Source: Streptomyces luteogriseus
GTDB lineage: Bacteria > Actinomycetota > Actinomycetes > Streptomycetales > Streptomycetaceae
Length of the DNA: 64,000 nucleotides
Assembly: GCF_014205055.1 (NCBI RefSeq)
Contig: NZ_JACHMS010000001.1
Span: 3,162,001 to 3,226,000, forward strand
Reading direction: 5' to 3'
The position numbers were made by a program, and so were the translations under genes. How positions within the stretch are numbered: the first letter of the stretch is position 1; each line of letters starts with the position of its first letter. The notes under the pieces are model-generated. The model was not told where the DNA came from, searched no databases, and worked only from the letters and a program-made list of their open reading frames with translations. Below are positions 57,364 to 64,000 of the stretch, piece by piece.

Positions 57364-59970
57364 TCACTTCTCCCACGGTGTGTACTTGACGACCACCCCG
57401 ATGCCGGCTTCGTCGAAGGCTTCCTCCGCCGCCTCGGCCACCGCCTTGTTGGAGAAGTTCCACTCGACCGGCTTCCCGTTCGCCGCACTCAGCTGCCGCC
57501 GCGCCTGCTCGACGAACTTGGTCGCCTGAGCGGGTTCGAGTGTGCCGTCCGCCCGCACTTTGTTGCTGTAGCCGAACTTCGCCTCGACGTAAGTCTGCCG
57601 TGCCGAATCCCACCCGTCGAAGTCGACGTCCCTGCCGGTCCTGGGGTCCTTGACAGCGTATTCCTTGCCGCGCTTCACCTTGGAGACCTGCTCCTGGTAG
57701 CGCATCCACACCTCTGACTTCGGCCAGTACGCCACCGCCTTCTTGGCCTTCCAGTGGCCGTCGCCACCGTCCTTGGAGCCCTTCCGCGGGTTCCTCAGGT
57801 CGTTGTACCAGGACGGCTTCTTCCACTTGGCGACCTTCTTGCGGCTTTCCTCCTTCCTCGCCTCCTTCTCGGCCTTTTCGGCCTCCTCGGCCTGCTTGCG
57901 GGCTTCCTCGGCCTGCTTCTTGGCCTCTTCGTCGCAGCCCCCCTCGGCCAGCACGACGTAAGGGGAACGGGACCCCCCGGCGGCGAGGACGGTGGTGCCG
58001 CTGCCGGCCGACCCGGTCAAGCCCGGGGCGCCGCCGTACGGGACACGGCGGCCGGGAGCGGAGGCGATGGTGCAGCCGGACTGCCTCGCCCTCTCCTCGG
58101 CCGCGTCCGCCGCCTCGTCGGCCTCCTTCGCCGCCTTCTCGGCGGCGTCGACGTCACCGGCCCTGGCCGCCTTCCTGGCGTCCGCCGCCGCTTCCGCGGC
58201 GTTCTCGGTGAGCTTGCCGAGCTTGCCCAGCTTGCCGAGTTTCTGAACGATCTTGGCTTCGCCGTAGCCGGGGATGAAGAGCGAGCCGACGTTCCAGACG
58301 ACGTTCGTGACCGCACGGGTCTTCTCGCCGTTGTTCCACTGGTCGCGGACCTCGTCGCCCACGAACATGTCGTCCAGGACCTTGACGCCCGTGTTCCACG
58401 AGGCGCCGCCCCAGTCGGTGAGCGCGTCGAAGTAGTCGCCGTTCTCCCACTTCCCGCCCGCGTCCTTGGCATCCTCGGACCACTGATCGCCCAGCGAGCT
58501 GCCGTAGTCCTTCAGGCCTTCCCACGCCTTGCCCGGGTTGGTGACCGTGTCCCAGATGCCCGTGACGTCACCCCAGATGCCGTCGACGAAGAGGCCCTGC
58601 CCCACCTGCTTGAACTGGTCCCCCACGCAGCCGAAGAAGGCCCCGAAGCCGGAGGTGCAGCCCTCGTCACCGCCTTCGTCGGCGCCGTCCTCGGCGGCCT
58701 CCTCGTCCTCCTCCCAACCCGGCTCGTCCTCTGCCGCTTCGTCCTTCTCCTCGTCGGTCTCCTCGGTGTAGGAAGCGCCGGTGTCCTCGCCGGAAACGCC
58801 GCCGGTGACACCGTTGGATCCGCCCTCGCCGCCCTCGCCGCCCTCGCCGTCCTGCGAGGCAGAGCCGTTCCCTCCGCTGTTTCCGCCGGGCGGGCCACCC
58901 GAGACGGATCCACCCGTGTCCTGACCTCCGGGGTCGGCTCCGCCGGTGTCCTGACCTCCGGAGTCGGCTCCGCCGGTGTCCTGACCTCCGGAGTCGGCTC
59001 CGCCCGCGTCCTGACCTCCGGAGTCGGCTCCGCCCGCGTCCTGACCTCCGGAGTCGGCTCCGCCCGCGTCCTGACCTCCGGAGTCGGCTCCGCCGGGCCC
59101 GGTTCCTCCGGTGCCGCGGTTGCCTGTGCCGCCGACACCGGCTCCGCCGTCTTCGTCACCCTGGCCGCCGTCTTCGTCACCCTGGCCGCCGGCGCCCTGA
59201 TCACCCTGGCCATGGCCCTCCTGGCCCTCCTGGCCCGGGTCGGCCGGTCCGGACCCGTCGGGCCTCTCACCGTCGGTCCCGTCAGCGCCGTCCCCGGCCT
59301 GAACCTCCTCGCCGCCGTTTCCCGCCGCCGCCGGGCACGCCGTACCGGTGACCTTGCACACCGCCGACTGAAGACCGGTGAAGATCTGCGTCCCCAGCCC
59401 GCTGACCACCAGCGCGGCGATGATCGCCGCGACCACGGCCACCAGCCCCGCGTACTCCACCGCCGTCTGGCCCTCGTCCCGGCGCCAGCGGATCATCCGC
59501 GCCATCGAGAACGGGCGACGATCCGCTCGCTCCGCATCCGGCAGCCGGAACCACTCCCGGCTCTGCCGACGGGTCAGGAACACGACGATCAGGATGGGCA
59601 GGAAGAGTTGCGTGAAGCCCCGCCCCGAGCCGTCTCCGACGTTGCCCAGAGCAGCGAGGATCAGCCATGCCTGCAGGGCGAGAAGGCCCCGCCACACCCA
59701 CACGCCGCCTGACCAGGACCTGCGCGCGAGCACCCACCCGATCGTGCCCGGCGCCGCCGCGAACGCCACCTGCCCCAGCAGACGGATGTCCACGGCGTCC
59801 AGCGACGCCGCCGTCGCCAGCAGACCGATCCCGCCCAGCACCGTGAAGGCGAACAGCGTGTGGACGAGCACCAACGCGACCGACAGCGGCCCGGGCAGCT
59901 CCCGGCGCCGCCCACTCCCCGACGACCATCCATCGCCGCCGAACACCGGAACGCCCCCGAACGCAGACAT
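57364..59970 (-). CDS. Flp-pilin-like membrane protein fused to a Tox-REase-5 nuclease toxin
   Basis: An 868-residue polymorphic-toxin-type protein. Residues about 28-140 hold four hydrophobic helices. A class III (type IVb pilin) signal follows, with G167/QTAVE and Glu at +5, then a 20-residue hydrophobic helix, as in the Flp pilin coded upstream. Next is a Gly/Asp/Gln stalk with six 10-residue repeats (about residues 290-350), an acidic segment, a helical region, a coiled coil (about 675-715) and a C-terminal nuclease domain (about 745-868) with DVDFDGW and E796-A-K798. This is the D...ExK pattern of restriction-endonuclease folds. The start ATG 59970 has GAGGAG upstream. It has its own promoter region behind the ompA terminator. 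Confidence 0.8.
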   Translation of the reverse strand: MSAFGGVPVFGGDGWSSGSGRRRELPGPLSVALVLVHTLFAFTVLGGIGLLATAASLDAVDIRLLGQVAFAAAPGTIGWVLARRSWSGGVWVWRGLLALQAWLILAALGNVGDGSGRGFTQLFLPILIVVFLTRRQSREWFRLPDAERADRRPFSMARMIRWRRDEGQTAVEYAGLVAVVAAIIAALVVSGLGTQIFTGLQSAVCKVTGTACPAAAGNGGEEVQAGDGADGTDGERPDGSGPADPGQEGQEGHGQGDQGAGGQGDEDGGQGDEDGGAGVGGTGNRGTGGTGPGGADSGGQDAGGADSGGQDAGGADSGGQDAGGADSGGQDTGGADSGGQDTGGADPGGQDTGGSVSGGPPGGNSGGNGSASQDGEGGEGGEGGSNGVTGGVSGEDTGASYTEETDEEKDEAAEDEPGWEEDEEAAEDGADEGGDEGCTSGFGAFFGCVGDQFKQVGQGLFVDGIWGDVTGIWDTVTNPGKAWEGLKDYGSSLGDQWSEDAKDAGGKWENGDYFDALTDWGGASWNTGVKVLDDMFVGDEVRDQWNNGEKTRAVTNVVWNVGSLFIPGYGEAKIVQKLGKLGKLGKLTENAAEAAADARKAARAGDVDAAEKAAKEADEAADAAEERARQSGCTIASAPGRRVPYGGAPGLTGSAGSGTTVLAAGGSRSPYVVLAEGGCDEEAKKQAEEARKQAEEAEKAEKEARKEESRKKVAKWKKPSWYNDLRNPRKGSKDGGDGHWKAKKAVAYWPKSEVWMRYQEQVSKVKRGKEYAVKDPRTGRDVDFDGWDSARQTYVEAKFGYSNKVRADGTLEPAQATKFVEQARRQLSAANGKPVEWNFSNKAVAEAAEEAFDEAGIGVVVKYTPWEK
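58921..59100. repeat. Six 30-bp tandem repeats in the toxin stalk
   Basis: Six in-phase 30-bp units beginning CTGACCTCCGG, each coding ten residues (GGADSGGQDA or with T). Units one to three (58921-59010) differ by a few bases, and units four to six are nearly identical. They encode a flexible spacer between the pilin module and the toxin. Confidence 0.92.
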
Positions 59971-60053
59971 GCCACTCCTCAACTCGGCGAGCAGGAGGAC
60001 CGGTCAGGGGAAGGAGGGCCGTACGGGCGCGCCCCAGGAGATGGGGCGAAGGC

Positions 60054-60095
60054 GGCTACGGCTACGGCTACGGCTACGGCTACGGCTACGGCTAC
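60054..60095. repeat. GGCTAC hexanucleotide tract (seven units)
   Basis: Seven perfect GGCTAC units, starting 84 bases upstream of the toxin start in the presumed leader. Slippage here could change leader length or folding. Confidence 0.92.
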
Positions 60096-60283
60096 GGAGG
60101 CTTGTGCGCCGAGTCGTGACGGTATCCGCGCCGGGGCCCGCTCACGTACGGCATACAACCCCGGTCCCGCGGCTCCGCGGACCCGTGAACGCGCAGCCGG
60201 TGCCGCGTCCAGGCGCTCCGGATGACCTCGATCCCCCTCGTCGATCCAGGTCCAGAGCGTACGTTCGGTCACTTCAAGCCACC

Positions 60284-60316
60284 TGGGCCCACAGGCCCAA
60301 TCCCAGGCCCAATTCC
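60284..60316 (-). promoter_or_regulatory. ATTGGG direct-repeat operator of the toxin unit
   Basis: On the minus strand GGAATTGGGCCTGGGATTGGGCC: two ATTGGG elements exactly 12 bp apart, followed by a GGGCCC palindrome (60285-60290). The same pair with the same spacing lies upstream of flp. Confidence 0.65.
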
Positions 60317-60390
60317 TCTGGGGACGGGCCTGTTGCGGCTGACACAGGCACCACGATTCAGCGCGAGCGGCTTTCCAGGGCCGGACCAGG

Positions 60391-60422
60391 CCGGTCCCGC
60401 GGCCGGGGTGTGGCGGGACCGG
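60391..60422 (-). terminator. Terminator downstream of the OmpA-family gene
   Basis: Perfect 10-bp arms CCGGTCCCGC and GCGGGACCGG with a 12-nt loop, seven bases after the stop codon. Confidence 0.65.
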
Positions 60423-60429
60423 TCTGCTG

Positions 60430-61080
60430 TCAGGTCGCCGAGCGGGGGAAGGAGACCTCGACGCGGCGGTTCTTCTTGCGGCCGGTTTCCGAGGAGTTGT
60501 CTGCGATGGGGTACTGCTCGCCGTAGCCGCGGACCTCGTAGGTGACGTTGGAGTCGGTGAGCTCCTGGTCGAGGACGTTCTGTACGGCGTCGGCCCGCTT
60601 CCTGGACAGGACGTCGCCGTGGGCGGAGGAGCCGAGGTTGTCGGTGAAGCCGAAGACGCGGATCTTCGTCGCGTTCTGCGTCTTGATCTCCTCGGCGATC
60701 GCGGAGATCCGGGCCTTCGCCTCGCCGCTGAGTTTCGCGCTGTCCTTGCCGAAGAGGACCTCGGCCTGGAGGGCGAACTTGACGTCGGCGTTGGTGTCTT
60801 CACGGCGTTCGTCGCCGCTTTGGTCTTCGACGACCTGTTTGATGTCGAGGACCTTGGGGTCGGCGAGGGTGGCGCCTTCGGGGAGTTTGAGGTCGGGGTC
60901 GTTGGGGTCGACCTCCACGGGGGCGGAGGCGGAGGCCTCGGTGCCGGGGGGTACGCCGGGGGTCTCGTCGGCGTGGGCCGAGACGGCGCCGTAGATGTTC
61001 GTGGCGACCATGAGGCCGGCGGCGGTGAGGACGAGGGCGAGGCGGGGAGTCGCCGGGCGGGTGCGCGTGCGGGTCTTCAT
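60430..61080 (-). CDS. OmpA-family peptidoglycan-binding protein
   Basis: A 216-residue exported protein with a signal peptide or anchor (about 1-38, ending VSAHA) and a C-terminal OmpA/MotB domain (about 95-216). That domain includes IRVFGFTDNLGSSAHGDVLSRKRADAV and VRGYGEQYPIADNSSETGRKKNRRVEV, where the Asp and Arg that hold the peptidoglycan peptide are kept. The start ATG 61080 follows GAGG. It would tie the pilus-related complex to the cell wall. Upstream of it is the lipoprotein gene. Confidence 0.85.
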   Translation of the reverse strand: MKTRTRTRPATPRLALVLTAAGLMVATNIYGAVSAHADETPGVPPGTEASASAPVEVDPNDPDLKLPEGATLADPKVLDIKQVVEDQSGDERREDTNADVKFALQAEVLFGKDSAKLSGEAKARISAIAEEIKTQNATKIRVFGFTDNLGSSAHGDVLSRKRADAVQNVLDQELTDSNVTYEVRGYGEQYPIADNSSETGRKKNRRVEVSFPRSAT

Positions 61081-61088
61081 GGCCGGCC

Positions 61089-61670
61089 TCACCCGGAGAT
61101 CTTGATGGTGCCGCTGGAGAATGTCGGGACCTGCAAGTCGACCTCTGTCGTGCTCGTCGGAGGTGCGGGGAACTGCATGAAGACCGGGAGGGTCTGCCCC
61201 GCCTCGAGGTTGCCGAGGCCGGTTGTCGTCAGTGGGCGCCCTTCCGTGTCCCGGAGCGTGTAGTAACGCTTCTTCCCCTTGGCATCCACGAGGGTGGCGC
61301 CACCGAGCGAGGGACCGTGCGCGATGACCTCCGTCTCGTCACCGCTCGTCTGAGGAGGGACCACCGCGGACTTGTCTCCGTCGTTCTTCACGACTCCGTT
61401 CACGGTGAGGAAGCCGCCCGAATCCCTCGCGGCAGACGTGATCTGAAGGAGCAGTCCGCCCGTGCCCTTCAGTTCCGCCAGCGGTGTCTCCGCCTGCCCT
61501 TCCTGAGCACTCGGTTTGGATCCACGGTCCTTGGATGCGGACGCGGACGGGCTCGACTTGTCATCGCCGTCGCCACCACCGCCACAGCCGGCCACACCGA
61601 GGGCCAACCCGGCCGCAACGGTCAACGCGACCATTCCCCTGCGGGCCTTCGCAGTGAACCGAATGCTCAT
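61089..61670 (-). CDS. Lipoprotein, possible pilus-locus component
   Basis: A 193-residue protein with a lipobox V-A-G-C (Cys at about 29), then a Gly/Asp/Ser-rich spacer and a DUF4352-like beta-rich domain (about 65-193: LLLQITSAARDSGGFLTVNGVVKNDGDKSAVV). The start ATG 61670 is 16 bases after the TadE/TadG-like stop, and its end lies eight bases before the OmpA-family start. It is probably anchored on the outer face of the membrane beside the OmpA protein. Confidence 0.78.
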   Translation of the reverse strand: MSIRFTAKARRGMVALTVAAGLALGVAGCGGGGDGDDKSSPSASASKDRGSKPSAQEGQAETPLAELKGTGGLLLQITSAARDSGGFLTVNGVVKNDGDKSAVVPPQTSGDETEVIAHGPSLGGATLVDAKGKKRYYTLRDTEGRPLTTTGLGNLEAGQTLPVFMQFPAPPTSTTEVDLQVPTFSSGTIKISG

Positions 61671-61686
61671 CTCTCTGCTTCCTTCA

Positions 61687-62313
61687 TCACTCGTCGTTCG
61701 CTACTGGGTCGGCCAGGTGGACGTCGAAGAGGTCTTCGGGCTCCGGCAGGACATCGAGGTCGTCCGGGTCCAGCTCCCAGGGCTCCTCGCCCTCGCACAA
61801 GAGCTTCGGCAGGACGTCGGGGCCCGCGTTCCCGGCTGGGGGAGCGATTTCGCAGCGGGCCTCGATCACCGCAGTGGCGGAAGCGTGCGCCTTTCGGTTC
61901 GCTTCGCCGGGGACGATCGAGTCCCCCATGGGCTTGTTGGTCTGCACCTCGACCGTGAAGCTCAGAGGGCCATCCGGAACACAACCTCGGCCGGTCACCT
62001 GTGCATCGTTCTGTGCGGCCAGCTGATGTGCACGCCAGCACGAGGGACCCAGCCCTTCTGCGTTCCCGTGGAAGATCGCTTGCCACTTGCCCGGGTCGAG
62101 TACGTCCTTCACCCACGCGCCGGCGAGTTGGTCCCGCCTGTCCTGCGCCGCCGCGAGAGCCGCCGCGTCGGCGGCTGTCTGGGCACCGTTCCTGTTCGCC
62201 GCGGCCTGGCCGACCGCGAAGTAGGCGAACGCGAGAAAGAGCAGGCTCCCCACCACAGTGATGTAGATGGGGAAAGCCTGCCCTGCGTCGCCGTACCGGC
62301 GAGGTCGCGTCAA
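61687..62313 (-). CDS. TadE/TadG-like pseudopilin (pilus assembly protein)
   Basis: A 208-residue protein with a short basic N-terminus ending DAG/QAFPIY and a hydrophobic helix (about 12-35), then AQTAADAAALAAAQDRRDQL, the usual TadG/TadE helix with an Ala-rich heptad. It has no long VWA domain, so it is a short TadE/G variant. The start is TTG 62313, whose last two bases join the flp stop as TTGA, giving coupled translation. Accessory pseudopilins of this type are needed for Flp pilus assembly. Confidence 0.78.
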   Translation of the reverse strand: MTRPRRYGDAGQAFPIYITVVGSLLFLAFAYFAVGQAAANRNGAQTAADAAALAAAQDRRDQLAGAWVKDVLDPGKWQAIFHGNAEGLGPSCWRAHQLAAQNDAQVTGRGCVPDGPLSFTVEVQTNKPMGDSIVPGEANRKAHASATAVIEARCEIAPPAGNAGPDVLPKLLCEGEEPWELDPDDLDVLPEPEDLFDVHLADPVANDE

Positions 62314-62543
62314 GGAGCGACCTTTGCGATCTGAGCCTGGATCTTCCCGAGGATCGTCTGGCCGAGGCTCGTACCCGTAATCGCCAGCACAATAGCCACC
62401 ACCACCGCGATGATGCCCAGGTACTCGACCGCCGTCTGCCCCCTGTCGCCCGCGCGGCGGCGCATCGCCTCGGCCGTCGTGTTCTTCCAGCCGTTCACGC
62501 GGACCTTGGTCGCGACGGCGGTCTTCAGCATCAGGTCGCTCAT
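62310..62543 (-). CDS. Flp-type pilin (type IVb prepilin)
   Basis: A 77-residue prepilin. The basic leader ends at RAGDRG, the prepilin-peptidase site, followed by QTAVEYLGIIAVVVAIVLAI with Glu at +5 and the polymerising hydrophobic helix. The mature pilin is short, as usual for Flp. ATG 62543 follows GGAGG. It is first gene of the unit with the TadE-like, lipoprotein and OmpA genes. The same cleavage motif reappears inside the toxin protein. Confidence 0.88.
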   Translation of the reverse strand: MSDLMLKTAVATKVRVNGWKNTTAEAMRRRAGDRGQTAVEYLGIIAVVVAIVLAITGTSLGQTILGKIQAQIAKVAP

Positions 62544-62621
62544 GGTGTTCCCCTCCGGTTTCGGCTGTGTCGCTTTCGACACGAGGAACGTACGGCGCAG
62601 CGCCCTGTCCGCCAGAGGGCC

Positions 62622-62650
62622 CCTGGGCCCAATTCCGGACCCAATGGGCC
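62622..62650 (-). promoter_or_regulatory. ATTGGG direct-repeat operator of the flp unit
   Basis: Minus strand ATTGGGTCCGGAATTGGGCC: two ATTGGG elements 12 bp apart (CCCAAT at 62628-62633 and 62640-62645 on the plus strand), about 85-100 bp upstream of the flp start. It matches the site upstream of the toxin gene in element, spacing and orientation. The response regulator coded just upstream is the likely binder. Confidence 0.65.
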
Positions 62651-62691
62651 GGGCCCCGCCGTCGGTTGTTCCCCCCTCGCGTCACCGGAGG

Positions 62692-63660
62692 TCACCCCCG
62701 TCCCCGATGTGCGTCCGGCGCCGTGCCGATCCACTTCGCGGCGGCCTCGGAGCGGCTGGTGCTGTGGAGTTTGGCGAAGATGCGGTTGATGTGGTTCTTG
62801 ACGGTTTTCTCGCTGATGAAGCACGTGGCGGCGATCTGCTGATTGTTCATGCCGGACGCGATGAGGTCCATGATCTCCGCCTCCCTCGTGCTCAGTTGGA
62901 ACCGCGACCTGTCGGGAGCGGCCGGAGGGCCACTCGTCCACTCAGACGAAGACTGTCCCACATGCGGTTGCATCTGCGAAAGGTTTTCCGGATAAGTAAC
63001 CGGGCGAGAGGGCTGCTGCATGGGGAAATGAGCTGGTGGAGCTGGCTGTTGAGGCGGACTATACGACTTCCCGGAGGCGGAAATTCCGTATGCAGTCGCA
63101 CTCGATGACTGGCCCAGACCGTCCGGAAGCGGCGAGGCCGGGGCCCGGTCCTGGCGGAGTCGGGCCAGGAGGGCGCCCGCCGCCGTCGGGGTGAAGTGGG
63201 CCCGGCCCTCCTTGATGTCCCGTACGGCGTCGACCAGCTGGTCCGCCGTGAACTCGCCGTGGACCAGGTAGCCGCCCGCCCCCCGGCGCAGGGCCTCCTG
63301 GACGATCTCCGACTCCCTGCTGTAGGTCAGCATCACGACCGGCGCGATCCGGACCAGGTACGGGAGGGCCGAGATGCCGTCCACACCGGGCATGCGGACG
63401 TCGAGGAGGACGACGTCCGGGCGGTGCTGGTGGGCGGCCTCGTAGGCCTGGCGGCCGTCGGCGGCCTCCGCCACCACCTCGATGTCCGGGCGGCCGGAGA
63501 GCAGCGCGGTGAGGCCGGCGCGCACGACGGGGTTGTCGTCCGCCACCACGACCCGGAGGTGGTGGGCCGGTGGTGCCGGATGCGGCAGCGGGAGTTCGGC
63601 GAACGGGTGGTGCGGTGGCGGCTGCGGGGCGCCGGTGGGGTGGGGCGTCTGGTCCGGCAT
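62692..63660 (-). CDS. LuxR-type (NarL-family) response regulator
   Basis: A 322-residue regulator with a receiver domain (about 35-155), phosphoacceptor Asp in VVLLDVRMPGVDG and acidic pair in VVADDNPVVRAGL. An unusually long Ser/Pro/Gln-rich linker (about 165-235) and a LuxR helix-turn-helix (about 250-310: LSTREAEIMDLIASGMNNQQIAATCFISEKTVKNH) follow. The start ATG 63660 has GAGGAGG upstream. An in-frame ATG 63690 overlaps the kinase stop. It likely controls the flp and toxin units. Confidence 0.88.
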   Translation of the reverse strand: MPDQTPHPTGAPQPPPHHPFAELPLPHPAPPAHHLRVVVADDNPVVRAGLTALLSGRPDIEVVAEAADGRQAYEAAHQHRPDVVLLDVRMPGVDGISALPYLVRIAPVVMLTYSRESEIVQEALRRGAGGYLVHGEFTADQLVDAVRDIKEGRAHFTPTAAGALLARLRQDRAPASPLPDGLGQSSSATAYGISASGKSYSPPQQPAPPAHFPMQQPSRPVTYPENLSQMQPHVGQSSSEWTSGPPAAPDRSRFQLSTREAEIMDLIASGMNNQQIAATCFISEKTVKNHINRIFAKLHSTSRSEAAAKWIGTAPDAHRGRG

Positions 63661-63686
63661 CAGGGGCCTCCTCTCGGGTCGTGGGG

Positions 63687-64000
63687 TCATGCGGTGGGGG
63701 TGGTCAGGGCGGCCAGGGGGAGTTCCAGGCGGACCTCCGTGCCCTGGGGGTGGCCGCCGCGGCCTATGCGGATGCGGGCGCCGACCGAGGCGGCGCGTTC
63801 GACCATGCCGACCAGGCCGAAGTGGCCCGCGCGGCGCAGTTGTTCGAGGGTGGTGCCGGGTGGGAGGCCGCGGCCGTCGTCGTAGACGCTGATGCGGAGC
63901 AGGTCACCGTGGACGCCCGCGCTGACGTCGACGCGGGTGGGGCGGGCGTGGCGGTGGGCGTTCTCCATGGCTTCCGAGGCGATGGTGAGGAGCTGGCGGG
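63687..64000 (-). CDS. Sensor histidine kinase (C-terminal part)
   Basis: The gene runs off the right edge; only the last 104 codons are visible. They form the HATPase_c domain of a NarL-type kinase: IASEAMENAHRHARPTRV (N-box), VYDDGRGLPPG (G1), RRAGHFGLVGMVERAASVGA (G2 region). Its stop overlaps the upstream start choice of the response regulator, so the two form a two-component system. The sensor part is outside the window. Confidence 0.85.
   Translation of the reverse strand, partial: RQLLTIASEAMENAHRHARPTRVDVSAGVHGDLLRISVYDDGRGLPPGTTLEQLRRAGHFGLVGMVERAASVGARIRIGRGGHPQGTEVRLELPLAALTTPTA

Larger units (their letters stand above)
59971..60429 (-). promoter_or_regulatory. Upstream region of the toxin gene
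   Basis: 460 bases between the ompA and toxin genes. From right to left it contains a terminator (60391-60422), a double ATTGGG operator (60296-60313) and a seven-unit GGCTAC tract (60054-60095). A 97-codon minus frame (60272 to 59979) runs through the tract, but its codon-position bias is poor, so I do not call it a gene. The toxin therefore seems to have its own, long-leader transcript. Confidence 0.6.

Noticed and set aside
57754..59712. Long plus-strand frame opposite the toxin gene
   Set aside because: It mirrors the repeat-rich coding strand and has no start signal or family features.
59979..60272. 97-codon gene upstream of the toxin
   Set aside because: Weak codon bias, and one third of it is the GGCTAC repeat translated as Val-Ala. 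Better read as a leader.

Overview
The window is very GC-rich (about 72 percent by eye), has dense, mostly ATGA/GTGA-overlapping operons, many GTG starts and few TTA codons. Every recognisable gene is of Streptomyces type (WhiB-family regulator, LitR/LitS, SpoIIE-type phosphatase, AhpC/AhpD/OxyR, PIN-PhoH), so this is a chromosome segment of a Streptomyces species. No rRNA, tRNA, insertion sequence or CRISPR array was seen.

Region 1 (1-17.9 kb) is a light-response and carotenoid island: a MarR/MMPL pair, an SDR-type oxidoreductase, a class I photolyase, crtE-crtI-crtB-Rieske facing crtY-crtT-crtU, then the divergent regulators litR (MerR-B12 fold) and litS (ECF sigma), followed by a DUF4397 surface protein, a sortase and a zinc-binding anti-sigma factor. 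Five promoters here share CATCCG-N17-GAA(G/A)(C/T), which I read as the LitS promoter. They lie before the SDR, phr, crtE, crtY and DUF4397 genes. The pathway is GGPP (CrtE), phytoene (CrtB), lycopene (CrtI), beta-carotene (CrtY) and isorenieratene (CrtU).

Region 2 (17.9-49.1 kb) is conserved core: ychF, a DUF6542 protein, ppgK, ispH, xseA-xseB, a nitroreductase, glpX, a whiB-like gene, two unrelated fumarases side by side, a DUF402 protein, a SpoIIE/GAF/ATPase phosphatase, a class A PBP, an SPFH protein with a ribbon-helix-helix partner, a PadR-ABC transporter operon, oxyR/ahpC-ahpD, an AI-2E permease, a lytic transglycosylase, PIN-PhoH and an isoprenyl transferase. Strong hairpins separate most units.

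Region 3 (49.1-53.4 kb) has a non-coding stretch, a winged-helix protein, a methyltransferase, an acetyltransferase and a luciferase-like oxidoreductase.

Region 4 (53.5-64 kb) looks like the edge of a Tad/Flp pilus locus transcribed leftward: histidine kinase (cut by the window end), LuxR-type response regulator, Flp pilin, TadE/TadG-like pseudopilin, lipoprotein and OmpA protein. Beyond a terminator lies a separate unit encoding an 868-residue protein that joins membrane segments, a second Flp-pilin-like module, a Gly/Asp repeat stalk and a C-terminal restriction-endonuclease-fold toxin, followed by an Imm52-type immunity gene. The toxin unit and the flp unit carry the same 12-bp-spaced ATTGGG direct repeat, suggesting co-regulation. 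This pilin-toxin arrangement is the most unusual thing in the window.
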